Assembly (NCBI RefSeq): GCF_000226115.1
Contig: NC_016459.1
Location: 1-64,000, forward strand
Origin: Thermothielavioides terrestris NRRL 8126
Taxonomy: Eukaryota > Ascomycota > Sordariomycetes > Sordariales > Chaetomiaceae
Length of the DNA: 64,000 bases
Reading direction: 5' to 3'
The notes under the pieces were generated by a model. The model did no database searches. It was not told where the DNA came from and worked only from the letters and a program-made list of their open reading frames with translations. A program made the translations under genes and the position numbers. Of this stretch, positions 13,251 to 24,565 are shown in pieces (positions within the stretch are counted from its first letter, which is position 1; the number at the start of each line of letters is the position of its first letter).

Positions 13251-15138
13251 ATGAGAATGGCGCATCTCGTTCAAGAGATTGCACTCGCTGCCGGAACGAT
13301 CTCGCCCGCGGGTGGTGGTATTCTGGTGCTACTCGCGACTCTCTGCTCCTGGCATCTCCTGCGCAAATTCTGGAAGCTCCGTGATATCCCCGGCCCGTTC
13401 TGGGCAAAATTGACGGATCTCTACCGGGCTGGCATTGTCAAGACAGGACGGTCCCACGAGATCTTCCAGGCCTACCATCAAAAGCATGGGGCCCTCCTGA
13501 GGCTTGGCCCCAATATGGTGTCGGTGGCCGACCCAGCTGAGATTCCCGTCATCTACCCTATGCGACCAGGCTTTCCAAAGGTCTGTCTAATCCGACAGGG
13601 TTGCGCGTTGTCGTGGGCTTGGCAGTGCTGATCCGCTAAGTCCGCTCACACAGGGCGAATTCTACGACGCCTTCATTCCTTACATCAAGGGCGGTTCCGC
13701 ACCGCCAGCCATCTTCACCGCCAGGGACGAGGAGTTGCACAAGAGAATCAAGAGCCCCGTGGCGCCGCTGTATTCCCTCAGCAATGCGGTCAAGAGCGAG
13801 CCCTTCATCGATGAAGTCCTTGACGTCCTCTTTGATCAACTTGATGCCAGATTTGAGAAGTCCCAGGCAACCTTCGATCTCGCCGACTGGCTCCAGTTCT
13901 TCGCGTTTGATGTCATGGGCACCATGACATTCTCGCGGAGATACGGGTTCCTCGAGACAGGGCGTGACGTGCAGGGAATTCTTGCCACCATCTGGAATTT
14001 CATGTTAACCGTTGGGCCGGTAAGTTTTGTCAATCCCTGGTGTGGCCTTCACGATGATTGCAGATAACTAACTCAGATCAACTCTACATGTAGATGACCC
14101 AGGTTCCCTGGCTTGACAAGTTGCTGCATAAGAACGCCGTGATGGCAAGTTTCAGAAAGGCCAGCGGGAACGTCATATTCCAGATTGCTGCCGACAACGT
14201 GGCTCGTCGAAAAGCCGAAGCAAATGACGCCCCGCGCGCTACAGAAGGAGCAAAAACAGACTTCCTGGCCGAATTCCTCAAGATCCAGGCAGAAAACCCG
14301 TCCATTCCCCAATGGTGAGATCTCCACCCTAGCTGGCAGCAAAACCTGGAGCGGATACCCTAACAGATGATGGCCACCCAACTTAGGTCCCCCCTCGTCT
14401 GGACCTTCTCCAACGTCATCGCGGGCTCCGACTCAACAGCCGTCGTCATGCGAACGACCATGTACAACCTGCTCGCCCACCCCTCGTCCCTCGCTCGCCT
14501 CCACCGAGAGCTCACTGACCCCGCCATAACCCTCTCCCGACCCTATCCGCGCTGGGCCGAGGTCGCCAACCTGCCATACCTGGACGCCTGCGTCAACGAG
14601 GCGGTCCGGCTGCACCCGCCCTTCTGCTTGCCGCTGGAGCGTGTCGTGCCGACGGGTGGGGTGACCATCTGCGGGCGCTTCTTCGAACAGGGGACTGTTG
14701 TAGGGATGAATCCGTACGTTGTCAACAGGCACCGGGCGACATTTGGAGACGATGCGGATGATTGGCGACCGGAGAGATGGCTGGAGGGTGATGAAGAGCG
14801 GAGGAGGAGGATGGAGGCGGCTATCATGACGGTACGTACCTTAATTACCGACAGACACAAAAGGGGCTGCTGCTGAAGAGTCACCCCGGTGTACAGTTTG
14901 GCGCCGGCCGGAGAACTTGTCTGGGCAAGCATGTCGCCCTGTTGGAAATCAAGAAGATTGTCACAGCCTTGGTGCTGAATTACGAGGTGAGTGGTCACCA
15001 GATGAGGGCGCAAAGAATCGGCTAAGGGAAGGTTCGCAGTTCAAGCTGGTCGACCCGAAGGCTTATGTGGTGGAAAATTCATACTTCTTCCGTCAGAGGG
15101 GAATCATGGTGCAGATCAAGAGACACGAACGGTCGTAA
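13251..15138 (+). CDS. cytochrome P450 (P450-1), pisatin demethylase-like type
   Basis: Six exons: 13251-13580, 13654-14019, 14094-14314, 14387-14831, 14897-14986, 15040-15138; 516 residues, normal for a microsomal fungal P450. An N-terminal membrane anchor ([14 protein letters not shown]) is followed by the hinge PGPFWAK. The oxygen-binding I-helix reads AGSDSTAV, the ExxR motif EAVR lies in helix K, and the heme loop [10 protein letters not shown] supplies the thiolate Cys. It should hydroxylate or oxidise a cluster intermediate at the ER membrane; substrate unknown. All five intron positions match P450-2 at 53304-55124, with exons 2, 5 and 6 of identical length (366, 90, 99) and exons 3+4 summing to 666 in both, so the two are recent paralogues. 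Start at 13251; a second in-frame ATG at 13257 is equally possible. Confidence 0.93.
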
Positions 15139-15232
15139 AGTGCCGTTGGGCTTGACTGGAGGGCCAGAGATGTTGGTTTAAAATGCTTACATACCTATCG
15201 GTAATTCATCGACCGAAGTCCGGACCTGCTGC

Positions 15233-15261
15233 GGGGGGGGGGGGGGGGGGGGGGGGGGGGG
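15233..15261 (+). repeat. 29-base G homopolymer
   Basis: Twenty-nine uninterrupted G residues in the 411-bp spacer (15139-15549) between the convergent 3' ends of P450-1 and the NmrA-like gene. It may form a G-quadruplex, and its length is liable to sequencing error. Nothing else is seen in this spacer. Confidence 0.95.
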
Positions 15262-15549
15262 AGAAGTCTTTTCTACAAACAGCTAACATCTCCGAGTTGT
15301 GGTTGAAAGTGACATGGTGCTTTCGGCTAGTCCCTGAACCGTGGTTCGTCTCTAACGATCGTAGGGGTCATAACGGAAATCTTATCCTTCACGGTTCGAA
15401 AACGTGCTCGACATGGAGATAAACGCAAATCTCAAAACGGCCAGAACTTCAAATTGACGAGCTACCTAAGTTGTGTTTTGAGCCCAACTTCCTACATTGC
15501 AAAGTTGATACCCTTACCCCAAGCCCCCTCCTCGGGCCAATGGATTGTC

Positions 15550-16541
15550 TCATGCAAGCTTCACGGCCCTGGAGATAAAGTCCTCCAGCGTTGTCAGCTT
15601 ACCCAGCGCCTGCTCTGCAGACCACTTGACCCGTTCCGCAGTCTCAGGGCCATAGTAACCGAAATCCTGGATGTACAAGAACATGTTGACGATGGTGTCG
15701 GCGGCGGCAGGAGGCAGATAGCTGCGGTACTTCTCCTCAGGCATGACGGTGTACTTGACCGTCTTGCCGGTTCTCTCGCTGATTAGCTTCGCAACCTCGT
15801 CGAGTGAGTGAATGCACGAGGCGGCATAGAGAACTTGGCCGCTGTACTTGTCAGGGTTGGCCAAGATGGCGCCGACGAACTTTCCAGTGTCCTCGACAAC
15901 GTCGATCCAGGGGAACAAGGCAGTTCCAGCGAAAAAGTTGGCAATGGCGTACGTCCCGTCACCGACGGGGCGCGGGGCCATCATACCTGTGGGGCAGTTT
16001 AGATGAGGTTCACTCAAAAGCTCGCGAGATAGCCCGGTGGTCCGATCATACCACTGAGGTTTTGCATGAAGGTTGCCGGGGCGAAGAAGGCGCTTTTGAT
16101 GGGCAGGGTGCGAATATAGTCCTCAACCTCTGCTTTGGAGTCGTAGGAGCCGACGGGGTACTTCCCGCCAGAGACGGTTTCGGCGTGGCACTCGGAGCTG
16201 AAAATGATGTACTGCGCGCCCGCAGCGACTGCAGCGTCAGCAATGGCCTTCCCTTGGCGGACCTCTCTTTCCTTGGACTGGTCATCGTAGATGGTGCGCG
16301 TCATGGCAAACACGGTGTGGGCGCCTTCGAGAGCGCTGCGAATCGATTGCTCGTCGTCCATGTCGGCCTGGACGACCTCGACTCCCTCGGCACGCAACGC
16401 ATCGGCGGCGGCTTTGGACGGGTCACGAGTAACGCCTCGAATTCTGTACCGCTTGGAGAGCTCCGGACTGGCGGCAACGAAGCGGGCGACCGAGCCTCCT
16501 TGCTGGCCGGTTGCGCCAAAGACGACGAGAAGCTGGCTCAT
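15550..16541 (-). CDS. NmrA-like NAD(P)-binding protein
   Basis: Two exons, 16541-16052 and 15986-15550, with a 65-bp intron; 308 residues, the usual size. The N-terminus MSQLLVVFGATGQQGGSV is a Rossmann fold with the GxxGxxG dinucleotide-binding motif typical of the NmrA/isoflavone reductase-like branch of atypical short-chain dehydrogenases. Such proteins are either NADPH-dependent reductases or redox-sensing regulators; the classical Tyr-x3-Lys pair is not evident, so the activity is open. It is convergent with P450-1 and divergent from the aldehyde dehydrogenase, inside the cluster. The ATG at 16541 begins directly at the Rossmann strand; the longer upstream open frame adds residues with no family match. 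Confidence 0.88.
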
Positions 16542-17397
16542 GGCTGGTGCTCGAATGTGGTATGTGGGCGATGGTCGTTTGCTGGGCACTAAGAGTGCGT
16601 ATCTCAACTGGGAGTTGGGGGGGTTGCACCTGCGGCAAAATTACCAGTGCATGGCCGGCCCGCGCCTATTCTCAGTTCCCCTTTTGTCCTCGAGGCGGGT
16701 GCCCGCAGTCTCTCTGCTGGTCCAGGCGGCAGGCTAACTCCGACTTAACTCCGGCACCGTTCGCAGAATGGGGTTTTGCTGTTTCCCAGAGGCGTGAGAG
16801 GGCAACATGGCTATTTCCGGGCACGTTGCCTTGCTTGTGAAGCGCAATGTCACCGCGCTGCAGCTTACACAGTACACAGTGGACGGTGGAATCGGTGGGC
16901 AGACGCAATGCAAGGCAAATAAGCTCACGCTCATGCTAATAACCTAAACATAACGTAAGAAGGTTAGTTATTTGGAGCCTCCACTTAGCCCCCGCCCCCT
17001 GGGGTAAGAAAGGATGCAGGGCTAACGTAGCCGACAGCTAGTGTAGTCACCAGGGACCCCGGCCATGTTCTCGTGCACATACTTGCACGGCAACGTTACT
17101 GTCACCTCCGTTCTGGGCACCCAATACTGCCTGTATGCACGTCCCCGCAACCAAGCTTTCAGAAGATTGTCAGAGAATAAGCCGGGTCTACAACATTTCC
17201 AGGAAAAATTCAGTGACTTGGGCAGCGAGAAGAGTAAAGCAAGCAAGTGCGAAAATGAGAGGCATCGACGGATGTCAGAGACCGCGAGCCTGGAGCGGTA
17301 AACCAGCTTCTGGCACGTCTTGACCTTCGGCACTCCGCGTCCAACATCTTCGAAAGACTAGCATTACCGGGCCTCATCTAGTTATCACAGCTCGAAG
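16542..17397. promoter_or_regulatory. divergent promoter NmrA-like / aldehyde dehydrogenase
   Basis: An 856-bp spacer with no supported gene. A TACCGGGC word lies at 17365-17372, about 30 bp before the aldehyde dehydrogenase ATG, and differs from the CCCGGGTA-type words near other cluster genes. Confidence 0.5.
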
Positions 17398-18993
17398 ATG
17401 CCGTTCGAAGTGGGCACCTCTCTCGCCGAAGCGAGCCCCGAGACGCCCTGCATCCACAACATCATCGACGGGCAGCCCATCACCTTGCCATCATCGGCGA
17501 ACTTCCCGGTTGTCTCGGCGCGGACCCAAGAAGTGGTTCACTATGGCCAGACCGCTACTGTCGAGGTTGCCACTCGCGCCGTTGACAGCGCTGCTGCCAC
17601 GTTCCGGACATACAAGCGCACCCCCGTGCACGAGCGGCGCAGGATGCTGCTGCGTGCCGCCGACTTGTTCGAGCAGAAGGTTGTCGAGATGGGCGAAATG
17701 CAAATGCGCGAAACGAGCTGCGATGAAGCCTGGGCCCGCTTCACGGCCATGCAGACGTCCACCTTCTGCCGCGAGGTTGCCGGTGCCGTCTCCGCCGCCC
17801 TGGTCGGGGACATCCAGCCGTCATATTTCGGCTACACCCACCTCGTCTTCAAGGAGCCGGTGGGCCCTGTGTTGCTGATTCCGCCGTGGAATGCCGCTGT
17901 GGTTCTCAGCGTGCGCGGCGTCGCGAATGCGCTCGCTGCTGGTTGCACAGTGGTGCTGAAGGCATCGGAGCTGTGTCCTGCCACCCACCAGCTCGTCGCC
18001 CGCACCTTCCATGAGGCCGGATTCCCTCCCGGCGCCGTCAACGTCATCATGGCCGACCGTCCCCATGCCGCCCTTGTCACTGAGACCGTCATCGCCCATC
18101 CGGCGCTGCGAAAAATTGAGTTCATTGGCAGCGCAGCTGTGGGGAAGGCTATCGGGACCCTCGCGGCCAAGCATCTGAAACCGGTCTTCATGGAGCTAGG
18201 GGATCAAAGCCCGGCCATCGTTCTGGATGACGCCGACCTTGAAGAGGCTGCCAGGCTGATCGCCCATGGATCCATGTTTCATCACGGCCAAGTCTGCTTC
18301 TCCACGGAACGCATCATCGTGCAGAGGGCCGTCCAGGACGAATTCTGCCGCCTTCTCTCAGCGGCCATCGATCGCCTTGCCCCGGCATGGATGGCCGTCA
18401 CGAGAAGCCACGCTGAAAGAGCCAAGGCCACGGTCGATGATGCCGTAAACCGCGGTGCCCAGTTCGTGTACGGAAGTTCCGAGCTGAAAGGCCCCGCTCA
18501 GCTCGCGCCGTCGATCCTGGTCGGCGTCAACCGAGATTCCCTCATGTCCTGCGGTGAGGCGTTCGCCCCAACGGCATTTCTCGTCGCCGTCGACACCGAG
18601 GAAGAGGCTGTCAACGAGGCGAACTCGCGTCTCGGTGGCCTCTCGGCTGCAGTGTTCACTCGCAGCCATGAGCGCGGATTGCGTCTTGCCCGTGAACTCG
18701 AGTTCGGGATGGTGCAGGTGAACAATTCGACAATTTTTGCGGAACGTAAGTACAATTCCCCTCTCCATAGCCCGCGAACCTGCGGGGCGATGTCGCCTCC
18801 CCGGGATGTGGGCTAAGCCGGTCAAACAGCAAGCGGGCCCGCCACCAACTTCAAGGGCAGCGGCTGGGGCAGCAATAACGGGAAGTACGGCATTGAGAAC
18901 TTCTTATATTGCAAGGCCGTGTCGCTCGTCCCCTCCCGGAACAAGCCGGCAGAGGAGGAACGGACTGAGGCAAACGGCCCGACCCTGTCTTAG
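17398..18993 (+). CDS. aldehyde dehydrogenase
   Basis: Two exons, 17398-18745 and 18830-18993, with an 84-bp intron; 503 residues, full length for the NAD(P)-dependent aldehyde dehydrogenase family. Catalytic Cys300 sits in GQVCFSTERI, and the general base Glu266 in MELGDQSP, a variant of the usual ELGGKSP. The C-terminal exon carries the family ending with GSGWGSNNGKYGIENF. The overall look is of salicylaldehyde/vanillin dehydrogenase-like enzymes, which oxidise aromatic aldehydes. NR-PKS1 should release an aryl aldehyde, so oxidation of that aldehyde to a carboxylic acid, as CitD-type enzymes do in citrinin pathways, is a reasonable inference. It probably acts in the cytosol. It is convergent with the serine hydrolase, only 137 bp apart. 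Confidence 0.94.
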
Positions 18994-19130
18994 GCTGGTC
19001 TTAACTAGGTAGCAAGTAGAGGGAGTTCATTGGCAAATTTGGGATTTCCCAGGGACGGTAGCACCACGGCCTCGTGCATCGATGAGAACACCAATGACCC
19101 TTCAGTGAACTAGTCGTACCTCTCAGCCAT

Positions 19131-20350
19131 CTAGACGGTAACGCCACATTCCCTTGCCACCCTGTAGATCTCAGCCGCGATTTGTGCCACCACGCTTGCC
19201 TTGATTGGGACACGATGGCCCCCATCCCACTGCACTATCGTCGTCGTCTCTGGGTCGCAGTACTGCTGAGCCAGCCTGCGATGCCATTGCAGTCCCTCGT
19301 CCCGCGTCCCGTGAACGTGCACCGTTGGCAGACGCAACATGTGCGGCGGCTTGTGCCGAGACTCGCTGCACTGTAGGCTCATCTCCCCCGGCGCCATGAG
19401 CGCCGGCTCTCCGAAGTTCTCTGGCCTCAGTGCCACCAGAGGACCCCTTCCGGCCATCAGGACACCAAATTTATACCCAGTCGAGCGGCTTCCGCTAACA
19501 CCTCCATGCTGCCCCATTTCAACCGCGTCCTGATCAAACAACAAACTCGCCGCAATCTTCGCACCTTGACTAAACCCCAACACCCCGACCCACTCCCCAC
19601 CACTCCCGCCTTCCTTGGCACAAAGCCAATCATCCTGCGCCTTGCACAACTCAAGGCTCCTGATGATTGCCTGAGCGGCCTCAGCATCTTCCACCGCCGG
19701 ATGCGATGGCTTCCAGCGCAGCCATCGGCGGAAGGGCGGGCCCCAATTCCCGTAGACGGGCAGCACATCCGGCCCTGGCTCGGACGGGAAGGGGGCGTCG
19801 GCAAAGACCAGGCGGAAATGTGGCAGGTGCCGCACCAGAACGCGACATTGCTACCACCAAAAGCTGGGTGTCAGCTACTCCTGAGTATATTTCTTATGCG
19901 AGCACTCTGGGGGCACGTCTCCATGTCTGGGGAATCACTCCCCCCTCGGAGTCAGTCGAGAATGGGGAGAACAAAAAAAAACGAAAATTTGCTGCTTACA
20001 GCACGAAAGATGGCGGCGGAGGTGCCACCGCCGTGGAGGCAGAGGATACGGGGCCGGGAGTCAGGGACCGGCGTTGGATCCGTCAGGGTCTGGCTAAAGT
20101 TAACGGCTGTCGGGGTTGGGGGTTGCTCGTTGGAGATCAGCGAAGAGAACGGAGCAGGACAGGGGGATGGCAGCACGACCATGACGGACTGCCTGAGTAT
20201 GTTGGGTGTCGAGGGCGAGGCAAAGGGGCCCTCGAGCGGAGGACTGGCTTGCGAACCCGAAGTCACCTCGGGGATCATCGATGTTGGAAAGGGGCTGGCA
20301 CCCGTGGGCAACAGTGGCACGGTCGTTTCGCCGGGTACCTTACTTATCAT
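19131..20350 (-). CDS. FSH-type serine hydrolase
   Basis: Two exons, 20350-20000 and 19850-19131, with a 149-bp intron; 356 residues. After RPRILCLHGGG comes the joined segment AQCRVLVRHL, then VFADAPF, nucleophile Ser211 in GFSQGA, and a C-terminal GGHRVP with the catalytic His; these define the FSH1/serine hydrolase alpha/beta fold. CitA in citrinin and AzaC-like proteins in azaphilone clusters belong here and help the PKS release correct product. The N-terminus is odd: about 105 residues rich in Pro, Ser and Thr precede the hydrolase domain, whereas relatives normally start near the RILCLHG strand. Other in-frame ATGs are at 20278 and 20182, and the true start could be one of these. Confidence 0.85.
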
Positions 20351-21819
20351 CTGGTGCCTATCGTGATATCTGGGCGCACTTGGCTGCTTCTCGGCTACCG
20401 ACGGCGCGCTGACGTGATGGCTTCCAAGAGCTTGCTTACGCGGAATCACCCGAGAGCACGCGATGAAGACTGCTTAAGCTTGGTGAAGAACAACAATAAG
20501 CTTATCTTTTGCCAAGAACAGCCAGCAGAAAACAATCTAGGGTAGGAATTGTAGCACATCCGTTCCAGGTTTGGTAATGATCTGCGAGGCTGTCGGCACA
20601 TTGGGCCGAAGAACTGCTCAAATATGTATGTACACTTGTGCACTGGACATATACTACACTACGTATGTGCGCAAAGTGGGGCCCTTTCCCACCCAGACAA
20701 ACGAATGTCAACCAAGAGTTATGGAGTTCCAAACACCTCACCGACACTCTATGCATGCCTACATGTACGCGTGTCAGACTGTCCATATGGCTGAAATAGG
20801 AAGGATCTCTTAGCGAGTGCACCCTAGTGTGCATATGCATAAATGTGCATTATCGAGCTTATTCTAATGGACAGCACAGTTGCATAGGCTCAGCCAGGGC
20901 GGAGGGGTTGGTTGGTTTTTTAGCGGAAGGGGGATTCCCGGCTCGGGGGTTGCAACGTCCTCCCTCACCCTTGCGTGTCCAGAGGAACCTTTCTCGCGGT
21001 ACGGCCCGTGCTTGTCCCGGTTACGCCCGCCAGCCAAGCAGAAACCCTCGGCTCTGACTTGATGGAAGCTTCGGTCACAGAGAAGGCCGTGGAGGACTCG
21101 GAAGAAAGGCGGTGAGGAGGGAAATGGCTGGCCCCTCCCCGTTGAGGCAAGGCTCGGGAGAAATTTCCCTGGCAACTCTTTTCTTTCACTGATTTGTTTG
21201 TTTTTGCGGCCCTCCTGAGCTGCCTTCCATGCCCCTTTTCCCGAAGCAGATGTCAGGCCATTGCCACTTCGGAGCCTCTCCAAACCTCTCCTTTCTTGGG
21301 CGGCCAGTCAAATGCGGAAGCGAGGATTCCGGGCGCTACTGGCGAACACGTCTTTACCTCACATATCCGCTAGTTTACGGCAGAGCCTTGCAGTGTCTTC
21401 ATGGTCTGGTGCAATAGCCGTTCAGGAAGAAAAACAAAACCCTTGAAAGGGCCCACAATGTGGCAGCCAGTCCCTTTTGTGAGATGCTGCATGAGGTTGG
21501 CACGGGCATTTGCGTCCCGACCTCGCCACCGTCAGACGGCGGACGAATCGTTCCGAAACGTTTCATGGCGGCTCTACCCGCGGAGTTTCCACGTGGGGGA
21601 CCTGGCGAAATTGGCCGGGGGTCTGGAGAGTGGGTGGGTTTATTTACTCTGTACACGTGTAGCCTCTTTGCCTGCACATGATCCTCTTGACTCGGGCTGA
21701 CTACGGGTAGCTGACCTGGCTCACGTTTACCTAGCAACTGCAACCACTTCGCTGCTGTGTCGAACCCAGTGTCCAGTTGACGTGTTGGGACTGGCACTTG
21801 CCCTAGCACCTCCTCGAAG
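20351..21819. other. intergenic, divergent promoter hydrolase / bZIP
   Basis: About 1.5 kb without a supported gene. Open frames seen here are short or antisense to the hydrolase N-terminal exon. The sequence includes T-rich and TGCATA-rich segments near 20640-20860. Confidence 0.5.
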
Positions 21820-23491
21820 ATGGATCATCAAACACACAGCCACCGCTGGAGCAATCCATTCCAAACCGTTCCATCCAACACGAGCACTGAGCGTGGGAAC
21901 AATGCGGCTTCGGAGAACCAGCCTTGTTCGACCGACCGAGACGTCTGGACGCCTGACATGGACCGGAAGACGAAGAAGCGTATTCAGAATCGAGTTGCAC
22001 AAAGAACATATAGTACGAAACAGCCTCGTGGGTCGTGCACGGTGTGGGGGTCTGGGTACCTATGGGGTGCCGGTGGGCATGCTAACTTAGTTGCGGCACT
22101 CAGGAAGTCGAATGCGCCAGCGTGTGCAGGATCTGCAGCGGGAAATATACGCCCTGCGAACAGGACGACAGCTCGGTGAAACACGCAGCCAGTACCCCGA
22201 GTCTGGGTTTGACTTGATTGGATGCGAAACACGTGCCAGCGGGTTGGCTAGCAATAGCAGTTCGCCGTACAGCACCGCCGTCCCTGAGGCCAAGCACAAT
22301 CTACCAAACCTCGGTGTTGTGGACAGCGCGAGTCATAGTGCTTCCAACGCCTGCGACGTGCTCCCAGACCTCTGGGTCGGCATGTCAGGTGAGTCTTTGT
22401 GGAACAACTTCGTTCAAGGACAGGGGAGTCCAGCGCTTCCACCATCCCAATTACCGCCTACGGACGCGGCATCCGAGGTGCCACCGGTGCCACCGGCGTC
22501 GACCACAGCGGCACCAAGCGGGTTGCGGCCAAGTCTGGACTCAGTGGAAGCACTTTCGTTCCACAGCCAAAATACGGGTGAGTTCATGCCCTTGGTCATA
22601 CCTCGGATCTTAAATGCACGTTATCTTGATGTAAGCTGGATGTTACTTTGTGCAGTCCTTCTAAGTGTATGCTGCGACGACTGACCAAGGTGGCTATTCG
22701 AAGGCCACGGTGATCACAAAAGCTTCCCAGGACTCGGTCCGTCTCAGCCCGTGACCCGTTCCTGGGCATGCAGCGGGAACTCACCCGCTACCCCACCCAC
22801 CGCTCTGGGTGTCACACAATCGGGCTCGGTGTTGCTGCCCAAGGAGAACGAAACCGTTAGCAATTACGGGTCTTGGAAAGATCCATCCACACACACAAGT
22901 GCCACGACTCCAAAAACCCACTCTGTACCGCCCACCCCGACGGAAACGCCGGCAACAGATCTCTCGGAAGAGAGCAAAATACCAGGCCCACATGCGACCG
23001 TGGAGGATCGCTTCTCCTATGTCCTCGCATGCGCCCGGCGCGTGGGGTTCGACTGGGACTTCGACGCGCTGGCCACGCAGTACTATGCGCACGATTTTGA
23101 ACCAGGGTCAGCGCTGGCGCTGGAGCAGCGCCTGAGCCGGAAACGACGCCTCCCCACCCTTTTGGCACAGCTACGCCAGTGCTCGCCCACTTGGAGCCCC
23201 GGACAGCGCCGGGGGTACCAGGACGAGACGCTCAGGGCGGCCGAAGAGATCTGTGCGCGAGAGTGCATCGAGTTTCACAAAAAGAAGACGGCCGAAAAGC
23301 TCGAGGGAAAGGACGGGGATGATGATGGCGCGGCCATGTTGGAGGATCATGTTAGTGTTATGCTTTCATGTGTCCTTTTTTTTTTTTTCTTTTTTTTTTC
23401 TTTTTTTTTTGTTTCTTTTTTATTTCTCTATCCCTTCATCCTCAAGGAACGGCGGTCGAGGCACGAGTGGCTTGGCCTCCAGACCTCGTGA
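21820..23491 (+). CDS. bZIP transcription factor, likely cluster regulator
   Basis: Four exons: 21820-22012, 22104-22577, 22731-23350, 23447-23491; 443 residues. The basic region KKRIQNRVAQRTYRSRMRQR spans the first intron and has the NxxAQRxYR signature of Yap-type fungal bZIPs; a short leucine-zipper-like stretch follows. The C-terminal half matches the domain common in secondary-metabolism bZIPs: VEDRFSYVLACARRVGFD, then YYAHDF, LEQRLSRKRRLP, an AEEICARE helix and a final WLGLQ. The second intron acceptor at 22730 is chosen because nearer AGs hit stops or shift frame. The third intron (23351-23446) is a polypyrimidine tract, 96 bp and stop-free, so retention would add 32 mostly hydrophobic residues in frame. 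Location in the middle of the cluster suggests pathway control; this is inferred. Confidence 0.88.
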
Positions 23492-24565
23492 CAATTCCAT
23501 CGACCTTTTGACGGCACCGACGCGGACAGCAACCGGAACTACTAACAGCTCTGCAGTTGCCAAACCTCTGGGCCCTTTTGACAGGGTTAGCATCGAACAA
23601 CCCACTGCTCCAGCACAGTAAGCGGACCAGCGTCGCATTGATGTGCATGAAGCTGCTTAGCGGGGAGGAGCTAGGCGCAGCTCGGCGGGAGGCATCGTAA
23701 AAGCTCAATTGAAAGCTTTGATGGGAAGAATCGGAAGCTACCTACTGCCGAGTACCCCATCATGGCAAGGCTGTGTATAGGTACCTAGCTTAGACGGCCA
23801 AATGATGCTCCAACCAAGGGCGTTAACATACTGTGTAAATTCTAATGTTCATCTGCCGAGGCCTAATCCCACCTCGTTACTATGCCTGTTCCCCCAAGCA
23901 GTGATCCTTTCATTGTGCAGCGTAAGCTGCCAATGTCGGGGGAAATCCCTGGCGGCTAAGCGGGCCCTGGTACATTCGGAATAACTACACCTGCATAAGA
24001 GAGAAGCATTTGCCTTACTAATATGATATTGACCACACAGTATAGCATGCCCAATGCTGCAGCTCTGCAATATGTGTAGGTTACACAAATTCCTCCCGCC
24101 GCAACGGACTTTGACTTCTTTATCTCCTTAACTCCGAAGTTGGACATAGGAGAATCAGCCTCCTGAGCTTGTGAACAGTACGGTATTGAACCCTCTCCCC
24201 AGCTGGAGGGGTGTAGCAAAGCGCCATAGAACAGGGTGCAAGCGGGCAGTAACATGAAAGTGGGAGGCCGGATATAGAGTGGATACTCAAGTCCGTTTCT
24301 CAACCGTTTTTATGGCGGTGGTTCGTGGAAGAACCGGTCAGTTTGCGCCGGGGCGAATATTCAATGCTTTCCATCTGGTAGCCCGGCTGAATTCCCGCTT
24401 TCGGGCGGACATCCTTCTGTTTGACGGTTTGCCGAGCAGCAGCAGCCAGCAACCAGGCGCTCACGGTATTTCAGCTGAGGACTGCTCCCTTTCCCTCTTA
24501 CAGACCAGATCATCCGAGTTCCGACTCAGCTCCTCCTTCCACGCGACCACATCACCCTCTTGCCT
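23492..24565. other. intergenic, no gene seen
   Basis: About 1.07 kb between the bZIP gene and the downstream co-oriented transporter. Short open frames on both strands show no domain. Confidence 0.5.

Noticed and set aside
19506..20545. Two overlapping plus-strand frames of 286 and 292 codons
   Set aside because: They overlap the hydrolase exons on the other strand and encode low-complexity sequence.
22656..22730. An earlier acceptor for bZIP intron 2 (at 22655 or 22689)
   Set aside because: Both lead to an in-frame stop before the conserved C-terminal domain; the acceptor at 22730 does not.
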